A stretch of DNA of 64,000 bases from Halobacteroidaceae bacterium (GCA_003551665.1 PUNE01000079.1:124001-188000); one strand, 5' to 3'; shown: positions 18,002 through 26,717, counted from the first letter of the stretch. The notes: generated from the sequence alone by a model not told the origin. Translations and numbers: made by a program.

Positions 18002-19756
18002 CTACTTTTTAACTATAGCATCAAAAGGACATTTTTCCAGGCAGGCATTGCATTTGGTGCAAAGGTCCTGGTTTATCAGATGCTTTTCCTTTGGCTTCCC
18101 GCTGATGGCATTTGCAGGACAAACCTTTACACAAATTGAACAGCGTTTGCAATCCTCCTGGACAATTTCATATCTCAAAAGATCGGTGCAGGCACCGGCA
18201 GGGCAACTCTGTTCTTCAATGTGTGCCATGTACTCATCTTCAAAAAACCGGAGGGTGCTCAAAACCGGGTTTGGAGCGGTCTGCCCCAGTCCACAAAGGG
18301 ATGTATCAACAATATTCCGCCCCAGGAACTTTAGTTTCTCAATATCCTCGGGCTCTCCTCTGCCAGCTTTTATCCTTTCCAGTATTTCCAGCATTCGCTT
18401 GGTGCCTTCTCTGCAGGGAGTGCATTTTCCACAGGATTCCTTCTGGGTAAAGTTAAGGAAGAACCAGGCCACATCAACCATGCAGGTTTCTTCGTCCATT
18501 GTTACCAGACCACCAGAACCCATTATGGCTCCCGACTCAACAAGGGAATCGTAATCAATGGGCAGGTCTAAAAGATGGGCAGGGATACAACCCCCGGAGG
18601 GCCCTCCAATCTGAACTGCTTTAAACTCACGGCCATCGGGAATCCCTCCACCGATATCGTAGATTATCTCCCGGATGGAAATTCCCATGGGGACCTCGAT
18701 TAAGCCTGTATTGTTAATTTTACCCGTTAAAGCAAACACCTTGGTCCCGGTACTCTTTTCGGTACCAATCCCTGCGAATTTCTCTCCACCCCTGCTGATT
18801 ATCCGGGGGATATTGGCATATGTCTCAACATTGTTAATATTGGTTGGTTTATTCCAAAGCCCCCTGGTAGCAGGATATGGAGGCCGGGGACGGGGACGCC
18901 CCATTCTACCTTCAATTGAGGCAAGCAATGCAGTTTCTTCACCGCAAACAAAAGCCCCTGCTCCCTCTTTAATTTTTAACTTAAAATTAAACCCCGTACC
19001 CAGAATGTTTTCGCCCAGGTACCCACTTTTTTCAGCCTGTTGCATTGCTATTTTCAACCGCTTAATGGCAAGGGGATACTCTGCCCGGACATAAATATAC
19101 CCTTCATCGCTTCCAATAGCATAACCGCAGATCAGCATTCCCTCTAAAAGGGCATGGGGATCACCTTCCTTGATACTGCGGTCCATAAATGCTCCCGGAT
19201 CACCTTCGTCTGCATTACATACAACGTATTTTTTTTCACCTGGAGCCTCACGGGCAAACTGCCATTTAAGGCCAGCGGGGAAACCTCCCCCTCCGCGTCC
19301 TCTAAGGCCGGAAATTTTCACTTCTTCAACCACCTGGTCGGGACTCATTTCTTTGAGGGCTTTCTCCAGTCCTTTATAACCACCCCGTTCCAGATATTCT
19401 TCCATATTTTCCGGGTTAATATGTCCGCAGTTTTCCAGGACAATTCTTTCCTGTTTGGCCAAAATTGGTTCTTCGGGACGGGCGGCAATCCACTCTTCGA
19501 TTACATCTCCGCCCAAAATTGCTTCCTCTATCAATCTCTCCACTTTTTCCGTGGTAAGATCTCCATATATAGTCTTATCCCCATTTTTTTGTACTTCTGC
19601 AACCACTTCCTTTTCACACAGGCCAACACAACCGGTTGGAAGGAGTTCAACTCCTTCTATCCCTTCCAGGCCTTTTTCAAAGGCTTCCATAACCTTTCTT
19701 GCGCCCGCTGCAATTCCACAGGTTCCCATGCCAACAAGGACTCTGGTCGGTTCCAT
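18002..19756 (-). CDS. NuoF/HydB-like diaphorase subunit of formate dehydrogenase complex
   Basis: NADH-binding FMN Fe-S subunit of 584 residues that would exchange electrons between NAD(H), ferredoxin and FdhA. The N-terminal thioredoxin-like domain has C13, C36 and C40. LRGRGGGGFPAGLKW marks the FMN/NADH site, GEETALLASIEG follows, and SCGKCTPCREGTKR is the 4Fe-4S site. Two C-terminal ferredoxin clusters are present (CKRCSICVKVC, CTKCNACLEKC). It sits 15 bases upstream of fdhA and 17 bases after the NuoE-like gene. It shares domain order with the NuoF-like protein at 4108-5829 but differs throughout, so the two are paralogues rather than a recent duplication. Confidence 0.93.
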   Translation of the reverse strand: MEPTRVLVGMGTCGIAAGARKVMEAFEKGLEGIEGVELLPTGCVGLCEKEVVAEVQKNGDKTIYGDLTTEKVERLIEEAILGGDVIEEWIAARPEEPILAKQERIVLENCGHINPENMEEYLERGGYKGLEKALKEMSPDQVVEEVKISGLRGRGGGGFPAGLKWQFAREAPGEKKYVVCNADEGDPGAFMDRSIKEGDPHALLEGMLICGYAIGSDEGYIYVRAEYPLAIKRLKIAMQQAEKSGYLGENILGTGFNFKLKIKEGAGAFVCGEETALLASIEGRMGRPRPRPPYPATRGLWNKPTNINNVETYANIPRIISRGGEKFAGIGTEKSTGTKVFALTGKINNTGLIEVPMGISIREIIYDIGGGIPDGREFKAVQIGGPSGGCIPAHLLDLPIDYDSLVESGAIMGSGGLVTMDEETCMVDVAWFFLNFTQKESCGKCTPCREGTKRMLEILERIKAGRGEPEDIEKLKFLGRNIVDTSLCGLGQTAPNPVLSTLRFFEDEYMAHIEEQSCPAGACTDLLRYEIVQEDCKRCSICVKVCPANAISGKPKEKHLINQDLCTKCNACLEKCPFDAIVKK

Positions 19757-19773
19757 TTATCCTATCCCTCCTT

Positions 19774-20253
19774 TCACTGCCGATACTGGTCCAGTACCTC
19801 TGTCAGTTTGTCCGGGGTTAACCTTCCGAAGGTTTCATCATCAACCATTACTGCTGGGGCAAGCCCACAGGCTCCAATGCATGCAACTTCTTCAAGGGTG
19901 AAGTTTAAATCTTCAGTAGTCCCTCCTGCTTCGACTCCCAGTTCCCTTTCTAATGTTTCCAGAAGTTTTTTCCCTCCACGAACGTGGCAGGCAGTTCCCA
20001 TGCAAACCCTTACTATATGTTTCCCCCGGGGTTCCAGGTGGAACTGGGCATAAAAAGTTGCCACCCCGTAAACGGTACTGAAAGGAACTCGCAAAGATTT
20101 TGCCAGAACCTCCAGTGCTGGCCGTGGCAGGTACCCAAACTCCTCTTGAATTGCCTGCAGGGCGGGTATCAAAGCTCCCTTTTTTTCGGGGAAGGAAGCA
20201 ACAATTTCTTCTACTTTTTCCCGGCAATTCTCCTGTTCAAGTGTTTTTTCCAT
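19774..20253 (-). CDS. NuoE/HydC-like 2Fe-2S subunit of formate dehydrogenase complex
   Basis: A 2Fe-2S thioredoxin-fold subunit that passes electrons to the NuoF-like partner. The ligand motifs are CMGTAC and CIGAC, with GLAPAVMVDDETFG after them. I start at ATG 20253 (159 residues), where family similarity begins. The frame stays open upstream to a TTG at 20361 (195 residues), but those extra residues do not resemble NuoE; the ribosome site for either start is weak. It is the first gene of the formate dehydrogenase operon, behind a structured leader (20375-20445). Confidence 0.9.
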   Translation of the reverse strand: MEKTLEQENCREKVEEIVASFPEKKGALIPALQAIQEEFGYLPRPALEVLAKSLRVPFSTVYGVATFYAQFHLEPRGKHIVRVCMGTACHVRGGKKLLETLERELGVEAGGTTEDLNFTLEEVACIGACGLAPAVMVDDETFGRLTPDKLTEVLDQYRQ

Positions 20254-20374
20254 TAACTGTCGCCCTACTTTGGGCTTTTCACCTCCCTGTTCATTTGGAG
20301 AACCCTCTATTTTCCATTCCACAAAAATATCTAACCACCTGCAAAGAATAACCTTCCCCAAGAAAACAGCCCCT

Positions 20375-20445
20375 CAGAGAAAGGGAGAGTCTTCCGGGTT
20401 GCAAAGAAAAATTCCTACTGGTTATAGGACATTTCCCTCTCTCTG
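20375..20445 (-). promoter_or_regulatory. Structured 5' leader of the formate dehydrogenase operon (unidentified)
   Basis: The transcript strand has a 12-bp stem, CAGAGAGAGGGA (20445-20434) with TCCCTTTCTCTG (20386-20375), one pair being G-U. It encloses a smaller hairpin TCCTA/TAGGA (20429-20425 with 20417-20413) and an unpaired, purine-rich 3' part containing ACCCGGAAGA. A TATAAT lies at 20474-20469, so the leader would be about 200 nt, long enough for a cis-regulatory RNA. I could not match it to the Moco/Tuco or any other riboswitch class I know. An alternative is an attenuator or a processing signal. Confidence 0.5.
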
Positions 20446-20506
20446 GTCTCCTGCTCTCGTTTAAAACAATTATAAAATCAGTTCCCGAAAAATGCCGGAA
20501 TTCCTT

Positions 20507-21475
20507 TTAAAAATTTCTTAAAAACAAAGCAAAAACTTTGGTTTGATAGGGAGCCAGAAACTGCATGTAGATGTCCCACAAACCCCTGACTCCCAGGGTG
20601 CTAATAAAGGCAATGGTTCCCAGTTTGCCCCCTGTCCCTCCCAGGTAGGGAGAACTGTAAACAAAAATTATTCCAGCTAACAATCCTGCGAGTGCAATAA
20701 AACCTTCATTAGGCAGACGATCCCGTGAAGACATCCCCACAAAAGCTCCACAGAACATAGCTCCGGCGAGTAAAAGGCCGGTTTCGGGGAAAACAGCAGG
20801 AAGAATAATACCCCCCACCAATCCCGTAAGAGCCGAAGCAAGGACAGGTCCCTGGCCCAGGCGAACGCTACCAAAAAAGGCCAGAACAGCACCCAGGACA
20901 GTATAAAAAACTATCATCCACTTCAGGTGCAGGCCCTCGATCATTTTTCCAGAAAACTCTCCGCCCTGGAGAAATATGACCGCAAGGCATCCGGTAAAAG
21001 CAATAGTCCCCAGTTTACCCCCAAAACCCTGGAAATAACTTTTGTTAATGAGAAACAAACCCCCGGTTAAAAGCCCCGCCAGAACAATTGAATAAAAACT
21101 TCCACTTACTTCCTGGCAGGCCATCCCAACAAATGCTCCACAATAAATGGGAACAGCTTTTTTCCCAACAAAAGCAGCCGCAAATAAACCCACGAGAGAA
21201 GCCGATATTACGCTTCCCAGTTCTAGGTGATTATTCAAAAAAAATGTAACCAGTGCTCCTCCAAGAACACCTGATACAATCAGAACATCTTCCCGGGAAA
21301 ATTTCTGACCGATATTTACTTTCAGTTCCCTGGCATACCTGAATAAAAAACCGGAATAAGATAATAGAAGGACCGGAAAGTAAATGAAATTATTCACAAA
21401 TGCAGTTAATAGAGTAGTTCCAGCTAAAACCCCAACAACCAATGCCATTAAAACAAAATTTCCCATTGCCGCCAT
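20507..21475 (-). CDS. Unknown polytopic membrane protein with internal duplication
   Basis: I do not recognise this 322-residue protein. It has about ten hydrophobic segments and two near-identical repeats: CGAFVGM at 112-118 and 242-248, and GGKLGTIAF at 152-160 and 282-290. Both pairs are offset by exactly 130 residues. The repeats suggest a two-fold pseudosymmetric transporter or channel. It has its own promoter (21562-21590) and stands between the formate dehydrogenase operon and the osmoprotectant importer, so a role in formate, other anion or osmolyte flux is possible but unsupported by any motif. The start ATG (21475) is followed by a second ATG three codons later. Confidence 0.75.
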   Translation of the reverse strand: MAAMGNFVLMALVVGVLAGTTLLTAFVNNFIYFPVLLLSYSGFLFRYARELKVNIGQKFSREDVLIVSGVLGGALVTFFLNNHLELGSVISASLVGLFAAAFVGKKAVPIYCGAFVGMACQEVSGSFYSIVLAGLLTGGLFLINKSYFQGFGGKLGTIAFTGCLAVIFLQGGEFSGKMIEGLHLKWMIVFYTVLGAVLAFFGSVRLGQGPVLASALTGLVGGIILPAVFPETGLLLAGAMFCGAFVGMSSRDRLPNEGFIALAGLLAGIIFVYSSPYLGGTGGKLGTIAFISTLGVRGLWDIYMQFLAPYQTKVFALFLRNF

Positions 21476-21561
21476 GAATAACCCCCCATTCCTTTGTGTT
21501 TTTTTTCACGAATCTTATCAAAAAAATATTCTCTTTATTTCGTTCTTTTTTTCACAATTTT

Positions 21562-21590
21562 ATTATGCCATTTCCCCCGCCCCCTGTCAA
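21562..21590 (-). promoter_or_regulatory. Strong sigma-A-type promoter of the duplicated membrane protein
   Basis: TTGACA (21590-21585), a 17-base G-rich spacer and CATAAT (21567-21562) lie on the minus strand about 87 bases before the start codon. The leader is AT-rich and holds short A tracts flanked by GTG/CAC half-sites. Confidence 0.75.
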
Positions 21591-21638
21591 TATTTTTTCT
21601 CCAGATTCTTTTATTCCAAATTTTCAGTCTTCTTTTAA

Positions 21639-21671
21639 GAAAAAAAAGGCCAGCGGATTTGTCCCCTGGCC
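21639..21671 (-). terminator. Terminator of the osmoprotectant transporter operon
   Basis: On the minus strand GGCCAG and CTGGCC form a stem, followed by an eight-base T run, 15 bases after the binding-protein stop codon. Confidence 0.85.
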
Positions 21672-21685
21672 CTTATCTTTTGCTT

Positions 21686-22597
21686 TTAATCAATCAGACC
21701 CTCTTCCTGCAGCCAGTCCCTCGCAACATTCTCAGGTTCCTGACCTTCCACATCCACCAGCATATTCATGTTCATGACTGTTTCCATGTCCAATCGGGGA
21801 GAGATGCGGTTGATTGTTTCTTCTAAACCCGGGTATGTTTCAAGAATTTCTGCCCTGATTACTGGAGTAACATTGTAAGCAGGGAAAAAACCCAGGTCGT
21901 CCTCTAACAACAAGAAATCAAAAGCTGGAATTCTACCGTCTGTAGCGAATCCCATGGCAACTTCGGCTTCTTCCTCATTTAAAGCCCCATAGGTCAGACC
22001 TATTTCCATAAATATAGCCTGGTCTCCGTCAAACTCAAATCCATAAAGTTCCTGCAAACCCGGGATACCATCAGGTCTTTCCCAGAAATCTTCGTTGAGA
22101 GCAAGCCGGATTTCCTCATCCGGGTTTTCTTCCATATAATCCCCCAGGTCTGATATGGTAACGAGACCTCTCTCTTCAGCCCAATCTTCTCTTACCATAA
22201 GGGTATAGGTATTGTCAGCAGGAGCATAATCAAGCCACACCAGGTTATTTTCTTCTATATCCCAGTCTCTTACCATCTGGTAGGCTTTCTCCGATTCGCT
22301 TATTTCTTCTTCTCCCATGACTGTAACCAGAACTGTCCCGGTGTATTCCCAGTAAACATCTATCTCACCCGTTTCAATGGCCGGGCGCAAAATATCAGTT
22401 TCTCCCAACCCGATCTGATCTTCAACGGGGTAACCTTCAGCTTCAAGGTACTGGTAGAGGATTTCTCCCAGAATAAACTGTTCAGTCCACATTTTTGATG
22501 CAACTGTAATTGCCGGATCATCGTCCGGAGAGAAAACCATAAACAATCCAAGTAAAACAAGAATGGCAATTACTCCAATTAAAACATTTTTGTTCAT
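21686..22597 (-). CDS. Glycine betaine/choline-type ABC transporter substrate-binding protein
   Basis: OpuAC/ProX-type binding protein (303 residues) that captures quaternary-amine osmolytes outside the membrane. An N-terminal hydrophobic helix (VLIGVIAILVLLGLFMVF) has no lipobox cysteine after it, so the protein may be held by an uncleaved anchor or cleaved by signal peptidase I. ASKMWTEQFILGEIL and the DVYWEYTGTV stretch (residues about 95-105) are characteristic of OsmX/OpuCC proteins. The mature part is highly acidic, typical of exported proteins in halophiles. It is the last gene of the four-gene operon. Confidence 0.92.
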   Translation of the reverse strand: MNKNVLIGVIAILVLLGLFMVFSPDDDPAITVASKMWTEQFILGEILYQYLEAEGYPVEDQIGLGETDILRPAIETGEIDVYWEYTGTVLVTVMGEEEISESEKAYQMVRDWDIEENNLVWLDYAPADNTYTLMVREDWAEERGLVTISDLGDYMEENPDEEIRLALNEDFWERPDGIPGLQELYGFEFDGDQAIFMEIGLTYGALNEEEAEVAMGFATDGRIPAFDFLLLEDDLGFFPAYNVTPVIRAEILETYPGLEETINRISPRLDMETVMNMNMLVDVEGQEPENVARDWLQEEGLID

Positions 22598-22648
22598 GAA
22601 ATTTACCTCCCTATATTTTTTGAACTATCTGCCCTTTTCCACTTCTTT

Positions 22649-23326
22649 TTAGAAGTCCAGCGGCATTCGCTCCTTTACCACCACCTTTTCAAATAAGCTC
22701 AATCCTTTTTCGATGATAATTGCCAAAACGGCAGCCGTGCCCGAGCCTGCCAGAATAAATTCCGGGCGGAAAAGGGAAATTCCAGCAAAAATTAACCTTC
22801 CCAGCCCTCCCCCGCCAATAAGGGCGGCAAGAGTTGCTGTCCCAACTGTTATTACTGCTGAAGTTTTTATTCCCGCCATTATTATGGGAAAAGCAAGGGG
22901 AAATTCAATTTGCCACAGGACCTGATTATTATACATTCCCATTCCCCTGGCAGCTTCTTTAATTTTATCATCTACACCATCAAGGCCGGCAATTGTATTG
23001 CGGACGATTGGCAAAAGCCCATAGATTACAAGGGCGACAACCGCCGGGATATAACCTATCCCCAGGATAGGAAGAAATATTGCAATCAGGGCAAGCCCTG
23101 GAACTGCCTGTCCTATATTTACTACGTTTAAAACTTTCTGGCTGTGTTTTCGGAGGGCGGGCCGGGTTAAAATAATCCCCAGGGGGACTCCAATAACGAT
23201 AGCAATCCCCGTAGCCATTAAAACCAGCTGAATATGCTGAATTAAAAGGGGAGGAATTCGTTCGGAAAAAATCGGACCGTATGTTTGTGCCAGATTATCC
23301 CAAAACTGAGCCAAGGTAATAGCCAT
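22649..23326 (-). CDS. Osmoprotectant ABC transporter permease (OpuCB/OpuCD-type)
   Basis: Membrane permease of 225 residues with five to six helices. The coupling-loop motif EAARGMGMYNNQVLW and the INIGQAVPGLALIAI-like stretch (here VVNIGQAVPGLALIA) belong to the OpuC/ProW family. It begins 3 bases after the ATPase stop codon and precedes the binding protein. A second permease (24474-25157) would complete a heterodimeric channel. Confidence 0.93.
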   Translation of the reverse strand: MAITLAQFWDNLAQTYGPIFSERIPPLLIQHIQLVLMATGIAIVIGVPLGIILTRPALRKHSQKVLNVVNIGQAVPGLALIAIFLPILGIGYIPAVVALVIYGLLPIVRNTIAGLDGVDDKIKEAARGMGMYNNQVLWQIEFPLAFPIIMAGIKTSAVITVGTATLAALIGGGGLGRLIFAGISLFRPEFILAGSGTAAVLAIIIEKGLSLFEKVVVKERMPLDF

Positions 23327-23329
23327 CGC

Positions 23330-24454
23330 TTATTTCCCCACCTTCTCCCCGGGGCTGGATTCGCAAATCCGGTAAACATAATTTCGAATCCCTCTTAGAG
23401 TTAAAATTCCCGGCTCTTCATCTTCTTCACCTTTAATCAGGACAGCATCATTATTGTGTTCCAGCATTCTGGCCATTGCCAGTTTGATAGAGTTAGTCGG
23501 GTCAAGGGTTATTTCCAGGGGTCGAATAATATCTTCCAGAGATCCTTCCTTTTCCAGTTCATCAAGGTCAAACCAGAATTTTTTTCCCTGTTCATCTTCT
23601 ACAATAACGGGTATTCCTTTTTCCCCGCTTTCAATTAATTTCCGGGCTTCATCCTGCATGCTTTGTTTTTTAATTACAGGAGCTTCGGTCCACATTACCT
23701 CATCTGTGGAGAAAAGGTCAAGAATTTTGATCGCCCTATCAACTCCAATAAAATCAGCAACAAACTGGTTTTTGGGATTGGCCAGTAATTCCTCGGGTGT
23801 ATCCGCCTGCACCAGTTCACCCTGTTTGAGTATGGCAATCTGGTCCCCCATTTTTATTGCTTCATTGATATCGTGGGTTACAAAAACGATGGTTTTTTTC
23901 ATTTTCCTCTGCAGGCGAAGAAACATGTTCTGCAGGTTTTCCCTGGTAATGGGGTCTACTGCCGCAAAAGGTTCATCCATAAGCATTACCGGGGGATCTG
24001 CTGCCATGGCTCGGGCCAGGCCAACTCTCTGTCTCTGTCCTCCGCTGAGCTGACGGGGAAATTTATTTCTGTTTTCATCTGGGTCCAATTCCACCAGGTC
24101 CAATAATTCATCTACCCTCTTTTTTATTTTTTTATCATCCCAGCCCGCGAGCTTAGGTGTGGTGGAGATATTTTCTGCAATTGTCCGGTGGGGAAAAAGC
24201 CCCACTTCTTGAATTACATACCCAATATCCCGGCGGAGAATTTCCACCTTTTTCTTTTTATAATCTTCTCCGTCAATATAAACAGTTCCCCTAGTTGGTT
24301 CAATCAACCGATTGACAATCCGCATGGTAGTGGTTTTTCCACAACCGGAGGGACCTACCATTACACAGGTTTTCCCTTCCGGTATCTCCAAAGACAGCTC
24401 TCTTACTGCCGTAAAATCTCCAAAATCTTTCCCAACTCCGTCTAATCGGATCAT
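23330..24454 (-). CDS. Osmoprotectant ABC transporter ATP-binding protein with C-terminal CBS-like region
   Basis: ATPase of the importer, 374 residues. Walker A GPSGCGKTT (about 34-42), signature LSGGQRQRVGLARAM, Walker B PVMLMDEPFAAVD and the switch His in VFVTHD are all present. The C-terminal 120 residues look like the CBS-domain pair of OpuCA/OpuAA ATPases, which sense ionic strength in that family; the pair is acidic and partly degenerate. It lies between the two permease genes. Confidence 0.94.
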   Translation of the reverse strand: MIRLDGVGKDFGDFTAVRELSLEIPEGKTCVMVGPSGCGKTTTMRIVNRLIEPTRGTVYIDGEDYKKKKVEILRRDIGYVIQEVGLFPHRTIAENISTTPKLAGWDDKKIKKRVDELLDLVELDPDENRNKFPRQLSGGQRQRVGLARAMAADPPVMLMDEPFAAVDPITRENLQNMFLRLQRKMKKTIVFVTHDINEAIKMGDQIAILKQGELVQADTPEELLANPKNQFVADFIGVDRAIKILDLFSTDEVMWTEAPVIKKQSMQDEARKLIESGEKGIPVIVEDEQGKKFWFDLDELEKEGSLEDIIRPLEITLDPTNSIKLAMARMLEHNNDAVLIKGEEDEEPGILTLRGIRNYVYRICESSPGEKVGK

Positions 24455-24473
24455 TATTTTCCTGGTCCCCCCT

Positions 24474-25157
24474 CTATTTGTTTTCTTCCAGTTGCAGGCC
24501 TTTGGATATCAGGTGTTTCCCCAAAAGACCCATCAAAAGGTCAATTCCAATTGCAATTATAGAAACTACTATAGCCCCCACAATAATCATGGTGGGATGA
24601 GTCCTGGTTATTCCATGTTGGATCAACCGCCCGAGGTTTTGCTCCCCGATATAGGTAGCCAGTGTTGCTATTCCTACCATCATTACCAGGGCCACCCTTA
24701 CTCCGGCAAAAATTGTGGGAAGGGCATTAGGAATCTGGACTTCCCAGAGGACCTCCTGTTTGGACATCCCCATTCCCCTTGCTGCATCAAGAATGGCCTC
24801 ATCAACACCACGCAGGGCGACAAAAACATTCCGGACAATGGGCAACATGGCGTAAAGAACCAGGGCAGTTAATGCACTGGTTCTCCCCAGCCCAAATCCG
24901 GGAAGGGTTAGAAGGATACCATAAAGGGCAATGCTGGGAATACACATGACAATGCTGGCAATTCCAAGCACCCCATGGCTTAATCTGGGATACCGGTAAA
25001 TAATTATCCCCACGCTTACCCAGAGGATAATTGCCAGAATAACACCAACCAGGGTCAGTTCTAAATGATTCTGGGTATAAGTAATAACTCGGGAAATATT
25101 TTCAAAAAAATACCGTATGGGGTCTACTTGCCACAAAATCTCCCGCAAAAACTCCAA
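24474..25157 (-). CDS. Osmoprotectant ABC transporter permease (OpuCB/OpuCD-type)
   Basis: First gene of the operon, 227 residues with five to six helices and the coupling motif DAARGMGMSKQEVLWEV. It resembles the other permease (22649-23326) in this motif and in the INALPTIFAG-like segment following it. An AAAGGAGG ribosome site lies just upstream of ATG 25157. It acts in the cytoplasmic membrane as half of the substrate channel. Confidence 0.93.
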   Translation of the reverse strand: MEFLREILWQVDPIRYFFENISRVITYTQNHLELTLVGVILAIILWVSVGIIIYRYPRLSHGVLGIASIVMCIPSIALYGILLTLPGFGLGRTSALTALVLYAMLPIVRNVFVALRGVDEAILDAARGMGMSKQEVLWEVQIPNALPTIFAGVRVALVMMVGIATLATYIGEQNLGRLIQHGITRTHPTMIIVGAIVVSIIAIGIDLLMGLLGKHLISKGLQLEENK

Positions 25158-25200
25158 AAGGTTTACCTCCTTTTTATTTTTTTGGTTTTAAGACTTCTTT

Positions 25201-25229
25201 AGTATAGCAATATAATTTTTCGATTGCAA
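25201..25229 (-). promoter_or_regulatory. Promoter of the osmoprotectant transporter operon
   Basis: TTGCAA (25229-25224), a 17-base spacer and TATACT (25206-25201) lie on the minus strand 44 bases before the first permease gene. Confidence 0.75.
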
Positions 25230-25336
25230 ATTTCTCCTGTTTATTCCTATTAAGCCCCATAATAAGCCTATATCCCTTTTTATCACTAATTATAAGCTTG
25301 CTGAACAGTTTTTCTTTTTATTATTAATACACACTG

Positions 25337-25352
25337 TGCAACATCTGTTGCA
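25337..25352. repeat. 16-bp palindrome TGCAACA-TC-TGTTGCA
   Basis: A near-perfect inverted repeat (7-bp arms, 2-bp centre) lies next to the tldE terminator and about 110 bases upstream of the transporter promoter. It could be an operator, but it is far from the -35 element; its role is not known. Confidence 0.4.
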
Positions 25353-25380
25353 AAAAAATAGGCCCCTCAAGGGGGCCCTT
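25352..25380 (-). terminator. Terminator after tldE
   Basis: GGCCCC/GGGGCC stem around TTGA on the minus strand, followed by TATTTTTTT, starting 3 bases after the tldE stop codon. Confidence 0.85.
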
Positions 25381-25382
25381 TT

Positions 25383-26717
25383 TTATCTTCCAGTTATTGA
25401 AACTCCATCCAGGGCAATATATGGTGTTCTAAAATTCAATATTCTTTGGGTTTCACTTGAAAGACCAATCACCTGATGGAGCAATCGATATATGTTTCCG
25501 GCGATCATCACTTCTTTCACAGGCTTTCTTTCTTTTCCTTTCTCAATAAAATAACCGCCCTTTACAACCCCGGAAAAGTCTCCGCTTACTGGATCGGAAC
25601 CTCCAGAGTACCTTGTTACCAGGAGTCCTCTATCAATATTTTTTAGCATGTTTTCGAGGGAATCCTTTCCAGGACTAACTATAAAATTGTTCGGCCCAAT
25701 TGCAGGAAGTGACTGATCCCCTCCCGAGGCGTGCCCGGTGGGAACCTCGCCTGCCTTAGAAGCGGTATAGTAATTGTGAAGCCAGGAAATTAATTTTCCC
25801 TCATTTATTACCTGCAGGGGTTTGGGAGCAATTCCCTCCCGATCAAACATTCTCGATCCAATTTCCCCTGGCAAAGTGCCGTCATCACTTATGGAAAAAA
25901 TATCAGAAGCAACTTTGCCACCCATTTTTTCCCGCCAGGGAGAAATCCCATTCTGGACATTATCTGCATTAATAGCAAAAACAATTGGAAAAAGGAGCAG
26001 GTTAACGGCTGCAAAGGGTGATAAGACAACGCTTCCTTTAAAACCGGGAATCCTTTCTGCCCCCAGATTACCTAAAGCTTTTTCCCGTAACCTGACCCCC
26101 ATTTCCTCTGTATTTAGCTCTTTCCATTCTGGAGTTACCGTATATTCAACCACGAAAGAGGAAATATCCTCCCCCTCCCTGGCAAATCCAATTGCTGAAT
26201 TTTCAAATTTTGTTTTCCTTTCCTCGGCCCTTATTCCCCTGGAATTAGCGATAGCTCTCTCAATTATTTCCGCTTTAAAAGAAGCAGTATCAACTGTAAC
26301 CCGACTATCAATACCCCTGCTTGCATCCATAAAATCACTGCCTTTGGTTATTAAATCGGCAAGGGAAACATTCTCTCCCTGGGGATCATAAATTCCATCA
26401 ATTTCCTCAAGAGGAGACGGTTCGGGTATGCCCTGGGCCGGGTCTTCCGGGGAATTTACTGCAATATCAATTGCAGACTGAACAGTTGCCTCAATTGATT
26501 CCCTGGTCAGGATATTGGATGAGGCAAAACCCATTTTCCCGTCTTTTAAAACTCTTACCCCGATTCCCTGGTACCTATCACCCTTGGGGACCTGTAAATC
26601 ATTTTTTTCTATAACTACCTCCAGGCTCTTTTTACGGTTAAAAAATACTTCCACATGGTCTGCCCCTGCTTTTTTGCCAATTTCCAGGGCTTCAAGATAA
26701 ATATCTTTGTTACTCAT
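25383..26717 (-). CDS. tldE: TldE/PmbA-family protein
   Basis: Non-metal-binding partner of the TldD/TldE peptidase, which degrades unfolded peptides and matures some modified peptides in the cytoplasm. The chosen start, ATG 26717 (444 residues), has GGGGGAG just upstream and overlaps the tldD stop by 8 bases; a TTG 30 bases upstream extends the frame but is unlikely. GADHVEVFF near residue 18 and the GSDPVSGDFSG stretch near 385 are characteristic. It lacks the HExxxH motif, as expected for TldE. Confidence 0.9.
   Translation of the reverse strand: MSNKDIYLEALEIGKKAGADHVEVFFNRKKSLEVVIEKNDLQVPKGDRYQGIGVRVLKDGKMGFASSNILTRESIEATVQSAIDIAVNSPEDPAQGIPEPSPLEEIDGIYDPQGENVSLADLITKGSDFMDASRGIDSRVTVDTASFKAEIIERAIANSRGIRAEERKTKFENSAIGFAREGEDISSFVVEYTVTPEWKELNTEEMGVRLREKALGNLGAERIPGFKGSVVLSPFAAVNLLLFPIVFAINADNVQNGISPWREKMGGKVASDIFSISDDGTLPGEIGSRMFDREGIAPKPLQVINEGKLISWLHNYYTASKAGEVPTGHASGGDQSLPAIGPNNFIVSPGKDSLENMLKNIDRGLLVTRYSGGSDPVSGDFSGVVKGGYFIEKGKERKPVKEVMIAGNIYRLLHQVIGLSSETQRILNFRTPYIALDGVSITGR

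Noticed and set aside
20375-20445. Leader as Moco/Tuco riboswitch
   Set aside because: Neither the conserved loops nor the helix order I know for that class are visible; left as unidentified.
21494-21512. Rex-like redox operator (TTGTG...CACGAA) before the duplicated membrane protein
   Set aside because: Spacing and inner bases deviate from the 18-bp TTGTGAA-N4-TTCACAA pattern, and the site is mostly an A/T tract.
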